NCBI GenBank assembly: GCA_030596395.1
Contig: JAUVKF010000023.1
Location: 1 to 42,812 of the forward strand
DNA: 42,812 nucleotides
Reading direction: 5' to 3'
Origin: Chlorobiota bacterium
GTDB taxonomy: Bacteria; Bacteroidota; Bacteroidia; Bacteroidales; F082
Translations under genes and position numbers: made by a program
Shown here: positions 9,341 to 16,487 of the stretch, in pieces
How the letters are laid out: each line of letters begins with the position of its first letter
How positions within the stretch are numbered: position 1 is the stretch's first letter
The notes under the pieces: generated by a model
Seen by the model: only the letters and a program-made list of their open reading frames with translations
The model's database searches: none
What the model was told of the DNA's origin: nothing

Positions 9341-10540
9341 ATGCATTCCAGACATTTGAAATATATTCTATTCTTTGTCGTGCTATTTGCCGTAACAGCA
9401 TGTATTAATAGTGAAAAACAGCAGGAAGCGCCTGAAATTATTCCTGATGTCAATGTTGGGGTTTTTACCAGTCTCGATAGCATTGTAATTGCTGAGAAGG
9501 CAAAAGAGCTGGATAAAAAATTCACCTTCCTTCAAAAAAAGACCGGTTTCAATGGCACGGTTTTGTTCGCCGAAAAAGGACGGATCATTTTTAACAAAGC
9601 TTATGGTTATCAAAATGTTCGATATAAACGCGACTCCCTAAAAACTACTGATGCCTTCCAACTTGCTTCCGTTTCAAAGATGTTTACCGCAATGGCCGCT
9701 ATGATATTGTACAATGAAGGTAAATTGGATTACGATGAAGACATCAGGACCTATTTACCCGATTTTCCATATGAAGAAGTAAGCTGCCGATGGCTGATGA
9801 CTCAACGTGCTGGATTGCCCAGGTATATGAGCCTCGCCCTGGACAAATGGCCAAATAAGAGAGTGCCGCTTGGTAATGATGACATGTTTGATTTGTTTGT
9901 TGAATACCATCCCGACAGGTATTTCAGGCCAAATACCGGATTTCATTACTGCAATACAAATTATTCGATTCTGGCCAATGTTGTTGAGGCCGTTTCAGGA
10001 ATGGGTTTTGATGAATTTATGAAGAAAAAACTTTTCGAGCCGCTGGGGATGAATGATTCGTTTGTTTACAATATGCAGGATGACACCCTGGTACCGCTGT
10101 ATATTGATGAAGGGGTACCAGGATATTACCAGCGTGGATGGCGATGGCGAAAAATGGAAAACGATTACCTGAATGGAGTTATGGGTGATAAAAATATTTA
10201 CTCCTCCGTTGAAGATATGTTCAAGTTCGACAGCTCACTGGACAATTTTACATTACTCCCTGATTCTATTATCAGTGAAGCTTTTAAACCTGGCAGTGAA
10301 AAATATTGGAAACGAAAGAATAACTATGGATTTGGGTGGCGAATTAAAGATGGTATGGATAGTACCGTTTACCATTTTGGCTGGTGGAAAGGATTCCGTA
10401 CATTTTACATACGCGATATGAAGCACAAAAGAACACTTATCGTATTGTCTAATAAAGATAAAGGCCCTGGATCAGCTAATTTCTGGAATATTATTAAAGC
10501 AGATACGCTTCCAATCGGGCAATTTTCACAAGTAAAGTAG
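9341..10540 (+). CDS. Lipoprotein serine hydrolase, class C beta-lactamase/DD-peptidase fold
   Basis: A 399-residue envelope protein of the beta-lactamase-related serine hydrolase family. The lipoprotein signal MHSRHLKYILFFVVLFAVTA ends at Cys21 (lipobox VTAC). The catalytic motifs are SVSK (S110, K113) and YCN (Y203, N205); HFGWWKG near residue 355 stands where the KTG-like third motif belongs. Class C relatives include esterases, D-aminopeptidases and penicillin-binding proteins, so the substrate is open; true antibiotic hydrolysis is not implied. It is a single gene, convergent with the response regulator gene. Confidence 0.88.
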   Translation: MHSRHLKYILFFVVLFAVTACINSEKQQEAPEIIPDVNVGVFTSLDSIVIAEKAKELDKKFTFLQKKTGFNGTVLFAEKGRIIFNKAYGYQNVRYKRDSLKTTDAFQLASVSKMFTAMAAMILYNEGKLDYDEDIRTYLPDFPYEEVSCRWLMTQRAGLPRYMSLALDKWPNKRVPLGNDDMFDLFVEYHPDRYFRPNTGFHYCNTNYSILANVVEAVSGMGFDEFMKKKLFEPLGMNDSFVYNMQDDTLVPLYIDEGVPGYYQRGWRWRKMENDYLNGVMGDKNIYSSVEDMFKFDSSLDNFTLLPDSIISEAFKPGSEKYWKRKNNYGFGWRIKDGMDSTVYHFGWWKGFRTFYIRDMKHKRTLIVLSNKDKGPGSANFWNIIKADTLPIGQFSQVK

Positions 10541-10605
10541 CGTAAGTTCGTTGCAAACATATTTTTAATTACCTGATTTACACTTCTTTACTTCTCTTTT
10601 CATTC

Positions 10606-10667
10606 TGGAGTATTGGAGTCATGAAGCAGAATAAACGTAATTTACACCACAACACTCCACTACTCCA
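10606..10667. repeat. Intergenic hairpin with ACTCC-word arms, copy 1
   Basis: TGGAGTATTGGAGT (10606-10619) and ACTCCACTACTCCA (10654-10667) are inverted repeats matching at 13 of 14 positions, around a 34-base loop. Each arm is itself two copies of a GGAGT/ACTCC word. The second copy is at 20639-20709. It sits in the 198-base gap between two convergent genes. Confidence 0.6.
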
Positions 10668-10738
10668 TGGGGCAGTAATCATGTATAATATTGGGTAATA
10701 TTATTTTCTAAGATTTCTTAAATCGAGATGACGTTGAA

Positions 10739-11434
10739 CTAAGGCACTACCAGTTTAAACCCAACTCCGTGCACATTGATCAACTCAACATCGGGATCTT
10801 CCTTCAGGTATTTTCTCAATTTGGTGATATATACATCCATTGATCTTGCATTGAAATAGCTATCGTCGTACCAGATTTTATTCAGTGCAACAGAACGGTC
10901 GAGTACATTATTCATATTCTGGCATAATAACTTTAAGAGGTCGGATTCTTTTGATGTTAGTTTTTGCTGCTTATCTCCAATTAACAGCATTTGACGATTG
11001 TGATCGAAAGAATAAATACCGAATTTGAACTGGCTTTTTTCGGCTTCATCTTTTTGATTGATCTTGCTTCTGCGATGAATCGCCTTTATTCGAAGCAACA
11101 ATTCCTCCATACTAAAAGGCTTAGTTAAGTAGTCATCTGCACCCAGTTCAAAACCATAAATTTTATCCTCCTGCATTGATTTTGCTGTGAGAAACAAAAA
11201 TGGAATCTGTTTATCCATTTTCCTGATCTCTTTAGCCAGCGTAAAACCATCCATAACAGGCATCATAATATCCAGGATACAAAAATCAAATTCGTTTCTT
11301 TTAAAGGTTTCGAGGGCCTCTTTTCCATCAACACAAAGTGTTGTATTATAACCTTTTGCCTCAAGATATGCTTTCAATACACTCCCCAGGTTTTTATCAT
11401 CTTCTGCAAGTAATACTTTTGTTTTTGTTGCCAT
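10739..11434 (-). CDS. rprY: OmpR-family response regulator, RprY-like
   Basis: A 231-residue transcription regulator. Its receiver domain has the acidic pair EDD (11-13), phospho-acceptor Asp55 in CILDIMMPVMDG, Thr83 (FLTAK) and Lys105 (YLTKPF). The C-terminal winged helix (about 130-231) ends YITKLRKYLKEDPDVELINVHGVGFKL. The residues around the phosphorylation site and the KPFSMEEL segment closely resemble Bacteroides RprY. It lies 6 bases downstream of its sensor kinase, so the two form an operon. Targets cannot be read from the sequence. Confidence 0.87.
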   Translation of the reverse strand: MATKTKVLLAEDDKNLGSVLKAYLEAKGYNTTLCVDGKEALETFKRNEFDFCILDIMMPVMDGFTLAKEIRKMDKQIPFLFLTAKSMQEDKIYGFELGADDYLTKPFSMEELLLRIKAIHRRSKINQKDEAEKSQFKFGIYSFDHNRQMLLIGDKQQKLTSKESDLLKLLCQNMNNVLDRSVALNKIWYDDSYFNARSMDVYITKLRKYLKEDPDVELINVHGVGFKLVVP

Positions 11435-11440
11435 ATTTTT

Positions 11441-12865
11441 TTACTCGTTAGGTATTCGAATGGTAAAGGTGGATCCACTGCCAGGCTCTGAATCTACACT
11501 AATTATTCCATTATGTAATTCTGTTGTCGCTTTCACATAATTCAAACCCAAACCAAATCCTTTAAAGTTATGCACATTGCCTGTCGGCACCCTGTATAAT
11601 TTCTCAAAAATCTTTTTCTGGTTTGACTTGCTAATGCCTATCCCGTTATCCTGCACCCTGATCAGTAACGACCCATTATTATTTATGGTATTTATCACTA
11701 TGTGGGGTTTTTCGATATTGTATTTCAGCGCATTATCAATTAAATTGATCATTACATTGGTCAGGTGGACTTTATCGCCATTTAAAACAGGTTTTGTTGC
11801 TTTTAATTGCATTTCTATTAAGCCGCCTTTTTCGTTGGCTGCTATTTGTTTACTATTAACTGCCTGCTGAATTATATCATGCATATTAACCTGGGCTCTC
11901 TTTAATTTCAACTGGCCTTTATCAAGCACGGCAGTCTGCAGAATTTGTTCGGCCATAGTACCCAATCTTTTGTTTTCCTCATTAATTACCCCGATATAAT
12001 TATTATATACGATATCTGATTTTTTAATGTCTTTATCTTTAAGCGCTTCACATGCAAGGGCGATGGTAGAAATAGGCGTTTTAAATTCATGGGTCATATT
12101 ATTGATGAAATCATTCTTCATCAACGAAAGACGTTTCTGGCGGTTAATGATAAACATACTGAATGAAAATGAAAAAATGATAACCACAAAAAGGAATACG
12201 GAAATTCCCAGTAATTTCCACAATTGCCTGACAATAAAGCTCTGTTCATTTGGGAAATGAATGAGAAGTTTATTGGGATACGTATAAAGGGTACCCAGGG
12301 GTACCAGGTCAAAATAGTAACTGTCGTTCAATAATTCCTCAGGATATTTTCCGGTTTTTTGGAGTATCATGGAATTTGTTGCAGGGCTAAACACACCAAA
12401 TTCAAATTTGGTATTGATTTTCTTCTCCTTTAGTTCCCTGGATATTAGCGAATCAATAAGGGTCTTTCTTTCATAAAAAAAGCTCCCCTGATCCTGTTCG
12501 TTAAAGTTAAATGTCAATTCCTCCAGTGCACGGTTTGCACGGCCTGTCTTACGCAACCAGATGTCAAAATCATTCGGAGAGCTCCAGGTTCCCATACCGA
12601 GTACGATGAATTGATTCAAAGAATCGAATGTATCATAGATTTTCTCGCGTTGCTGATAAAACTTACTCTGGCGGGCAACCCTGTCCTGCAGTCGCATTTT
12701 ATCAAGTTCAAAAACTACCTGGTGCATAGCCTGGTTTAAGTCCCTGAAAAATACAGCCTGTTTAACTTTCACGGCATCCTTAATCCAGTAAACCTGGATA
12801 ATCATCAATCCAATAGTTGCAAAAGTTACAAGGGCAATAATAAGAGTGGTTGTCCACTTGTTCAT
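11441..12865 (-). CDS. rprX: Membrane sensor histidine kinase, RprX-like
   Basis: The partner of the RprY-like regulator, 474 residues. TM1 lies at about residues 5-25 and TM2 at about 205-228 (LLGISVFLFVVIIFSFSFSM), bracketing a ~180-residue periplasmic sensor with no recognised fold. The HisKA box is NNMTHEFKTPIST with phospho-accepting His near 259; the ATPase core follows with the N box (NLIDNALKYN), G1 (VQDNGIGIS), F box and FGLGLNYV. The frame extends 21 bases upstream to another ATG, but ATG 12865 gives a normal signal anchor, and a TACTTTTG -7 box ends 4 bases before it. Confidence 0.88.
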   Translation of the reverse strand: MNKWTTTLIIALVTFATIGLMIIQVYWIKDAVKVKQAVFFRDLNQAMHQVVFELDKMRLQDRVARQSKFYQQREKIYDTFDSLNQFIVLGMGTWSSPNDFDIWLRKTGRANRALEELTFNFNEQDQGSFFYERKTLIDSLISRELKEKKINTKFEFGVFSPATNSMILQKTGKYPEELLNDSYYFDLVPLGTLYTYPNKLLIHFPNEQSFIVRQLWKLLGISVFLFVVIIFSFSFSMFIINRQKRLSLMKNDFINNMTHEFKTPISTIALACEALKDKDIKKSDIVYNNYIGVINEENKRLGTMAEQILQTAVLDKGQLKLKRAQVNMHDIIQQAVNSKQIAANEKGGLIEMQLKATKPVLNGDKVHLTNVMINLIDNALKYNIEKPHIVINTINNNGSLLIRVQDNGIGISKSNQKKIFEKLYRVPTGNVHNFKGFGLGLNYVKATTELHNGIISVDSEPGSGSTFTIRIPNE

Positions 12866-12869
12866 GTAA

Positions 12870-12877
12870 CAAAAGTA
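12870..12877 (-). promoter_or_regulatory. Candidate -7 box for rprX-rprY
   Basis: The minus strand reads TACTTTTG, separated from ATG 12865 by only TTAC. If used, the mRNA begins at or next to the start codon. The -33 region is weak. Confidence 0.4.
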
Positions 12878-12961
12878 TAGCATCAAAGTATTGATTTACA
12901 GCTTTTAACTTTTATTAACACTTGTTAATCTTGCTTAACATTTATGTAACTGCTCTTGTTA

Positions 12962-12969
12962 TAATTTTG
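12962..12969 (+). promoter_or_regulatory. Candidate -7 box for the small RNA upstream of dnaG
   Basis: TAATTTTG matches TAnnTTTG on the plus strand. Only a weak TTTA-like -33 lies upstream. A start near 12975 would give a ~107-base transcript ending at the terminator at 13058-13083. Confidence 0.35.
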
Positions 12970-12974
12970 TTTTT

Positions 12975-13083
12975 GGAAGTTTAAGTAATGCTTCCTTCTC
13001 CGGGAGTCTCCCCGGAGTAAAATTCTGCTTAATTTCATAATTGTTGGTTTTTGGTTAGCGGCTCTCCCAGAGCCGCTTTTTTT
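12975..13083 (+). ncRNA. Putative small RNA or attenuated leader upstream of dnaG
   Basis: Three stems follow a TAATTTTG box: GGAAG/CTTCC (12975-12979 with 12991-12995), CTCCGGG/CCCGGAG (12998-13004 with 13011-13017) and the terminator GCGGCTCT/AGAGCCGC. There is no ORF inside. GGGAG in hairpin 2 is complementary to CTCCC in the terminator stem/loop, which would allow an alternative pairing. Because the terminator precedes dnaG, this is either an independent small RNA or a leader that can attenuate dnaG. Not matched to a known family. Confidence 0.45.
13058..13083 (+). terminator. Strong intrinsic terminator in front of dnaG
   Basis: GCGGCTCT (13058-13065), loop CCC, AGAGCCGC (13069-13076), then seven T. 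It is the most convincing terminator in this part of the window, and no protein gene on the plus strand precedes it. Confidence 0.8.
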
Positions 13084-13143
13084 ATGCAAGTCCGGTTTTC
13101 TCCACTCAAAAATCATAATTTAGCAATCTGGAAAAATTTCATT

Positions 13144-15081
13144 TTGATTAAACCCGGAACAATACAGAGCATACTTGAAACTTCCCGTATTGAGGAGGTT
13201 ATTGGCGATTTTGTGACTTTAAAAAAACGCGGCGCAAATTACCTGGGCCTGTGTCCTTTCCATAATGAAAAGACACCTTCTTTTTCGGTATCACCCTCAA
13301 AAGGTATATATAAATGTTTTGGGTGCGGCAAAGCCGGAAATGTGGTGAACTTTATTATTGAGCATGAACATTATTCCTATCCTGAAGCCCTAAAATACCT
13401 CGCAAAACGATACGGCATTGAAGTTGAGGAAGAAGAGGTTACACCTGAAATGCAACAGGAACTGGATGAGCGTGAAAGTATGTTTGCAGTAAATACTTTC
13501 GTTGCTAAACATTTGCAGGAAAACCTTTTCGATACAGCGGAAGGAAAAAGCATTGGCCTAAGCTATCTGAAAGAACGTGATTTCCGTGAATCTACTATTG
13601 AAAATTTTCAGTTGGGATATGCTGTTGATAATTGGGAGGCATATTCAAAAAATGCGATTGAAAACGGGTACAAAAAAGAAATACTTGTTAAGACCGGCCT
13701 CAGCATAAATAAAGACGACCGCCTGATTGACAGGTTCAAAGGCAGGGTGATTTTTCCAATTCATAACCTAACGGGAAAGGTAATTGGTTTTGGCGGACGA
13801 ATTCTTTCATCGGAAAAATCAACCGCCAAATACATCAACTCTCCTGAGTCGGATGTTTACAACAAAAGCAAGGTGTTGTACGGGATTTACTTCGCACGGA
13901 ATGCAATTGTAAAACAAAACAATTGTTTCCTGGTAGAAGGATATACAGATGTGATTTCATTGTTCCAGGCCGGTATCGAAAACGTAGTTTCATCTTCAGG
14001 AACATCACTTACGGTTGACCAAATAAAACTTATTAAGCGTTTTACGCCCAATATCACTATCCTTTATGACGGTGACCCTGCCGGGATTAAAGCCTCATTT
14101 CGTGGTATTGACCTGATACTGGAACAGGGAATGAATGTAAAGATCGTTTTGTTTCCCGAAGGTGAAGATCCTGACTCTTATGTTAGAAGTCACCGGACCA
14201 GTGAAGTAGAAGAGTTTATAACCAAGGAGGCCGTTGATTTTATCAAATTCAAAACCAATTTATTGATTGATGAAACTGTTGGTGATCCTGCCGGCAGGGC
14301 GACCTTAATCAAGGAGATTGTAAACACAATTGCGCAAATACCTGACGGTATCAGCCGTTCGGTTTACATAAAGGAGTGCAGCAATGTGATGGACATACCG
14401 GAGCAAACCCTGGTTAATGAATTGAATAAATCGCTCAGGAAAAAATACAGCAAGCCATATACACCATCAGTTGAAGAAATTCCAATTCCTGAAGAAAAGC
14501 AAACCCAGGCCCGGCAAATTGAAATAGATCCGCTGGCGATAACAGACCTGGAGAATGAGATCATTAAGTTTATTTTAAATTTTGGCCACGAAACGATAAT
14601 TGCCGAAAATGTTGAAACCGGTAATGATGAAGAATGGATAATTATTGAATACCTGATTGCTGACTTTAACAATGACCAGATAAATTTTGAGAACCCCGTT
14701 TACAACGAAATTCTGCAGGAATATGAGAAAGCGATTGAAAAAGGGGAGCCTCTGGATATATCTTATTTTATTAATCATCCTTCACAAAAAGTAGCATCAG
14801 CAGTAGTTGAATTACTTGCTGATAAGGAGCAATTAAGCGAAAACTGGAAAAAAAATAAAATATTTGTGAAGAAGGCAGAAGATAATCTTGAGGATTATTT
14901 CGCTTCGTTGATACTGCCATTAAAATCGAAGCTAATCGCTAAAGAACTGCGAAAGATTGTTAACAAACTAAAGCTTACCACTGATGAAGCTGAATGGTTT
15001 ATTCTTCAGCAGCAATATTTTGAGCTTAAAAAAATTGCAAACCTGATTGATAACAAGCGGAACCGGATATTTAACTACTAG
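13144..15081 (+). CDS. dnaG: DNA primase DnaG
   Basis: DnaG makes the RNA primers for DNA replication. The product is 645 residues from TTG 13144. The CHC2 zinc ribbon has C37, H40, C58 and C61 (CPFH ... CFGC); the TOPRIM core has Glu265 in VEGYTD and Asp309/Asp311 in YDGDPAG; a C-terminal helicase-interacting helical region follows. TTG 13144 is chosen because MIKPGTIQSILETSRIEEVI aligns with the normal family N-terminus. The frame is open further upstream (ATG 13084), but that codon follows directly on a terminator T-run. A TAATTTAG box at 13116-13123 could serve as its own promoter. Confidence 0.92.
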   Translation: MIKPGTIQSILETSRIEEVIGDFVTLKKRGANYLGLCPFHNEKTPSFSVSPSKGIYKCFGCGKAGNVVNFIIEHEHYSYPEALKYLAKRYGIEVEEEEVTPEMQQELDERESMFAVNTFVAKHLQENLFDTAEGKSIGLSYLKERDFRESTIENFQLGYAVDNWEAYSKNAIENGYKKEILVKTGLSINKDDRLIDRFKGRVIFPIHNLTGKVIGFGGRILSSEKSTAKYINSPESDVYNKSKVLYGIYFARNAIVKQNNCFLVEGYTDVISLFQAGIENVVSSSGTSLTVDQIKLIKRFTPNITILYDGDPAGIKASFRGIDLILEQGMNVKIVLFPEGEDPDSYVRSHRTSEVEEFITKEAVDFIKFKTNLLIDETVGDPAGRATLIKEIVNTIAQIPDGISRSVYIKECSNVMDIPEQTLVNELNKSLRKKYSKPYTPSVEEIPIPEEKQTQARQIEIDPLAITDLENEIIKFILNFGHETIIAENVETGNDEEWIIIEYLIADFNNDQINFENPVYNEILQEYEKAIEKGEPLDISYFINHPSQKVASAVVELLADKEQLSENWKKNKIFVKKAEDNLEDYFASLILPLKSKLIAKELRKIVNKLKLTTDEAEWFILQQQYFELKKIANLIDNKRNRIFNY

Positions 15082-15148
15082 TACGAGTCGTAAGTTAAAA
15101 TTCCTATTTGACTTTCAATTTATTTTTTAACTGGATGAATTCAGGTTA

Positions 15149-15217
15149 TGGGTTACGGGTTTCGTGGATGCGGGTTACAGGTAAATTGATTATCATAACT
15201 CATTGACCCGCAACACG
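15149..15217. repeat. Intergenic hairpin with GGGTT-word arms
   Basis: The left side is a string of related words (GGGTTAC, GGGTTTC, GCGGGTTAC). CGTGGATGCGGGTTA (15163-15177) pairs with TGACCCGCAACACG (15204-15217) apart from a bulge and a wobble. It has the same plan as the ACTCC-word and CAAAT-word hairpins elsewhere in the window. Confidence 0.5.
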
Positions 15218-15296
15218 CACCTCGTAGCGACTGGCGCTTTTGTTTGTAAGAATTTAGTACAATTTTACCGTTGATTGGTATTACATAGGAAGGTCT

Positions 15297-15342
15297 ATAA
15301 AAACATAACCGGGAACTTATCCTTGCGAACAAATTCCCGGTT
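15297..15342 (-). terminator. Terminator hairpin of the putative structured RNA
   Basis: On the minus strand a 16-bp stem starting AACCGGGAA and ending TTCCCGGTT, loop GCAA, is followed by ATGTTTTTAT. The stem is long and GC-rich and the T-run is adequate. The AACC/GGTT end can also pair in the outer stem, so two alternative folds are possible. Confidence 0.6.
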
Positions 15343-15730
15343 CACTCCCTTCGCTGCCGTAGCTTTGAAGTTTGCGGCAGGTTATGTTATTGTGGCTGTG
15401 TACTTGGTTCAACCCCGTGAGGTATCCCCTTTCTTCAGGTCTTTGAAATTGCCTCATCTTGCGATGCGACCTTTTCTCTCTCCCGGTTTTAGCGTTCTCT
15501 GCGGTTCCACCCTCTCGGGTTTTCTTGCTGATCTCGAATCGGCATCCACTTGCGCTTCCGCTTTTTCATCCCCGTTCCCCCTTGCGGGTTCCTGGCTTGA
15601 TCGGATTTGGATTGGTCCTGATTGCTCGGGCTTTGTCCTCTTCCTTTCAGGTGGCGCGTTCCGGCGTTGGCTTGCGCTTGCGCTTTCACTTGCCAGGCGT
15701 ACTAAAACCTGCCTTTTATCTTCACCTGCT
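15297..15730 (-). ncRNA. Putative ~430-nt structured non-coding RNA
   Basis: A block distinctly richer in G+C than its surroundings, without a coding frame, that folds well as minus-strand RNA. Stems with GNRA loops include CATC-GCAA-GATG (15455-15466) closed by AGGTC/GACCT (15437-15441 with 15468-15472), ACCC-GAGA-GGGT (15509-15520) and CCC-GCAA-GGG (15579-15588). AACATAACC/GGTTATGTT (15302-15310 with 15380-15388) encloses CTGCCG/CGGCAG and a 16-bp stem (15307-15342) capped by GCAA. That stem has three G-U pairs that become A-C mismatches on the plus strand. A promoter lies upstream and a T5 run follows the last stem. I found no RNase P, tmRNA, SRP, 6S or group II domain V signatures. Confidence 0.65.
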
Positions 15731-15734
15731 GAAG

Positions 15735-15767
15735 CAAATGTACAGCATTATTATTATACAATTCAAC
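15735..15767 (-). promoter_or_regulatory. Bacteroidota-type promoter driving the structured RNA
   Basis: On the minus strand GTTG (15764-15767) is followed after exactly 21 bases by TACATTTG (15735-15742), close to the TTTG-N19-21-TAnnTTTG consensus. Transcription would start near 15730, just where the composition changes from AT-rich to GC-rich. Confidence 0.55.
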
Positions 15768-15778
15768 TATCCGATAGT
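15766..15778. promoter_or_regulatory. 13-base dyad at the -33 element of the RNA promoter
   Basis: ACTATC-C-GATAGT is a perfect 6+6 palindrome overlapping the upstream edge of the -33 box. It could be an operator or simply a small hairpin; no regulator is identified. Confidence 0.3.
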
Positions 15779-15834
15779 CCTTAAAATGCACATTGTATCA
15801 ACAATAGTTATTAACTTTTGTTAATAATTAACAA

Positions 15835-16290
15835 CTAATTGTTTTTGCGTTTGTTAGCAAAAAAATCCTGTAAAAGTTGGGCACAATCCGATTCTAAAAT
15901 TCCTTTTTCAACCTGGGTTGTTGGGTGAAGGATTGAAGTTTTTAAGCGTGTATATCCTCGTTTTATATCTTTTGCACCATAGATAATTTTACCAATTTGT
16001 GTCCAGTATGAAGCGCCGGCACACATCACACAAGGTTCAAGGGTAACGTAAAGTGTGCATTCTTTTAAATATTTTCCTCCTGTGTAATTTGAAGCCGCTG
16101 TAAAAGCCTGCATTTCTGCATGTGCAGTTACGTCATTTAATGTTTCGGTTAAATTATGCCCACGTGCAATAATTTGCTGATTGTACACAACTACAGCCCC
16201 AACAGGTACTTCATCTTTTTCAAATGCAATATGGGCTTCTTTTAATGCCTCTTTCATGAAGTACTCGTCGGAAAAGATGGTGAGGTTCAT
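15835..16290 (-). CDS. tadA: Zinc-dependent nucleoside deaminase, TadA-like
   Basis: Expected to convert A34 of tRNA-Arg(ACG) to inosine. The 151-residue product has the deaminase fold with zinc ligand His57 and proton-shuttle Glu59 in HAEMQAF, and Cys87/Cys90 in PCVMCAGA. FEKDEVPVGAVVV is the usual N-terminal strand of TadA. Related guanine or cytosine deaminases share the zinc motifs, so the substrate is inferred from overall resemblance. It converges on dnaG across the structured RNA locus. Confidence 0.86.
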   Translation of the reverse strand: MNLTIFSDEYFMKEALKEAHIAFEKDEVPVGAVVVYNQQIIARGHNLTETLNDVTAHAEMQAFTAASNYTGGKYLKECTLYVTLEPCVMCAGASYWTQIGKIIYGAKDIKRGYTRLKTSILHPTTQVEKGILESDCAQLLQDFFANKRKNN

Positions 16291-16309
16291 TTTGGGAAAT
16301 TATAAAAAA

Positions 16310-16390
16310 CAAATAACAAATTTCAAATAAATTACAAATATCAATTTATCAATAACCAAAAAGTATTGTGATTTTGGATTTGTGATTTGG
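16310..16390. repeat. Intergenic hairpin with CAAAT-word arms
   Basis: The left block (16310-16345) is a chain of CAAAT/ACAAAT words; the right block, ATTTTGGATTTGTGATTTGG (16371-16390), is its imperfect reverse complement. It lies in the 197-base gap between the symporter pseudogene and tadA. Confidence 0.5.
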
Positions 16391-16487
16391 AAACCTGGTT
16401 TAAGCGTCCATCTTAGACCAGTACTTTCTTTAAAATTATATTTTTCAAGTTGAAAATTCAAATAATACCGAGTGTTATTTGATATAT

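Larger units (their letters stand above)
15082..15834. other. 753-base gene-free gap between convergent dnaG and tadA
   Basis: No credible protein gene. From left to right it holds a GGGTT-word hairpin (15149-15217), a weak stem AGCG/CGCT followed by TTTTGTTT (about 15227-15246) that could end dnaG, the GC-rich structured island (about 15297-15735) described separately, a minus-strand promoter with a dyad (15735-15778), and an AT-only hairpin TTATTAAC/GTTAATAA (15808-15827) next to the tadA stop. Confidence 0.8.

Noticed and set aside
9341..10540. Antibiotic-resistance beta-lactamase
   Set aside because: The SxxK and YxN motifs place it only in the broad class C-like serine hydrolases; the third motif is not KTG and nothing points to antibiotic hydrolysis.
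13051..13143. Longer N-terminus for DnaG
   Set aside because: The extra 31 codons run through a strong terminator and do not resemble the primase N-terminus.
15297..15735. Group II intron, retron, RNase P RNA or CRISPR-related RNA as identity of the island
   Set aside because: No domain V-like hairpin, no reverse transcriptase, no RNase P conserved blocks, and no repeat-spacer pattern were found by eye.
15275..15824. Two long overlapping plus-strand frames (169 and 121 residues) and one minus-strand frame in the GC-rich island
   Set aside because: They overlap in three frames, are rich in Ser/Leu/Pro/Arg as expected from a CT-rich strand, have no recognisable domain, and the block is better explained as a folded minus-strand RNA.
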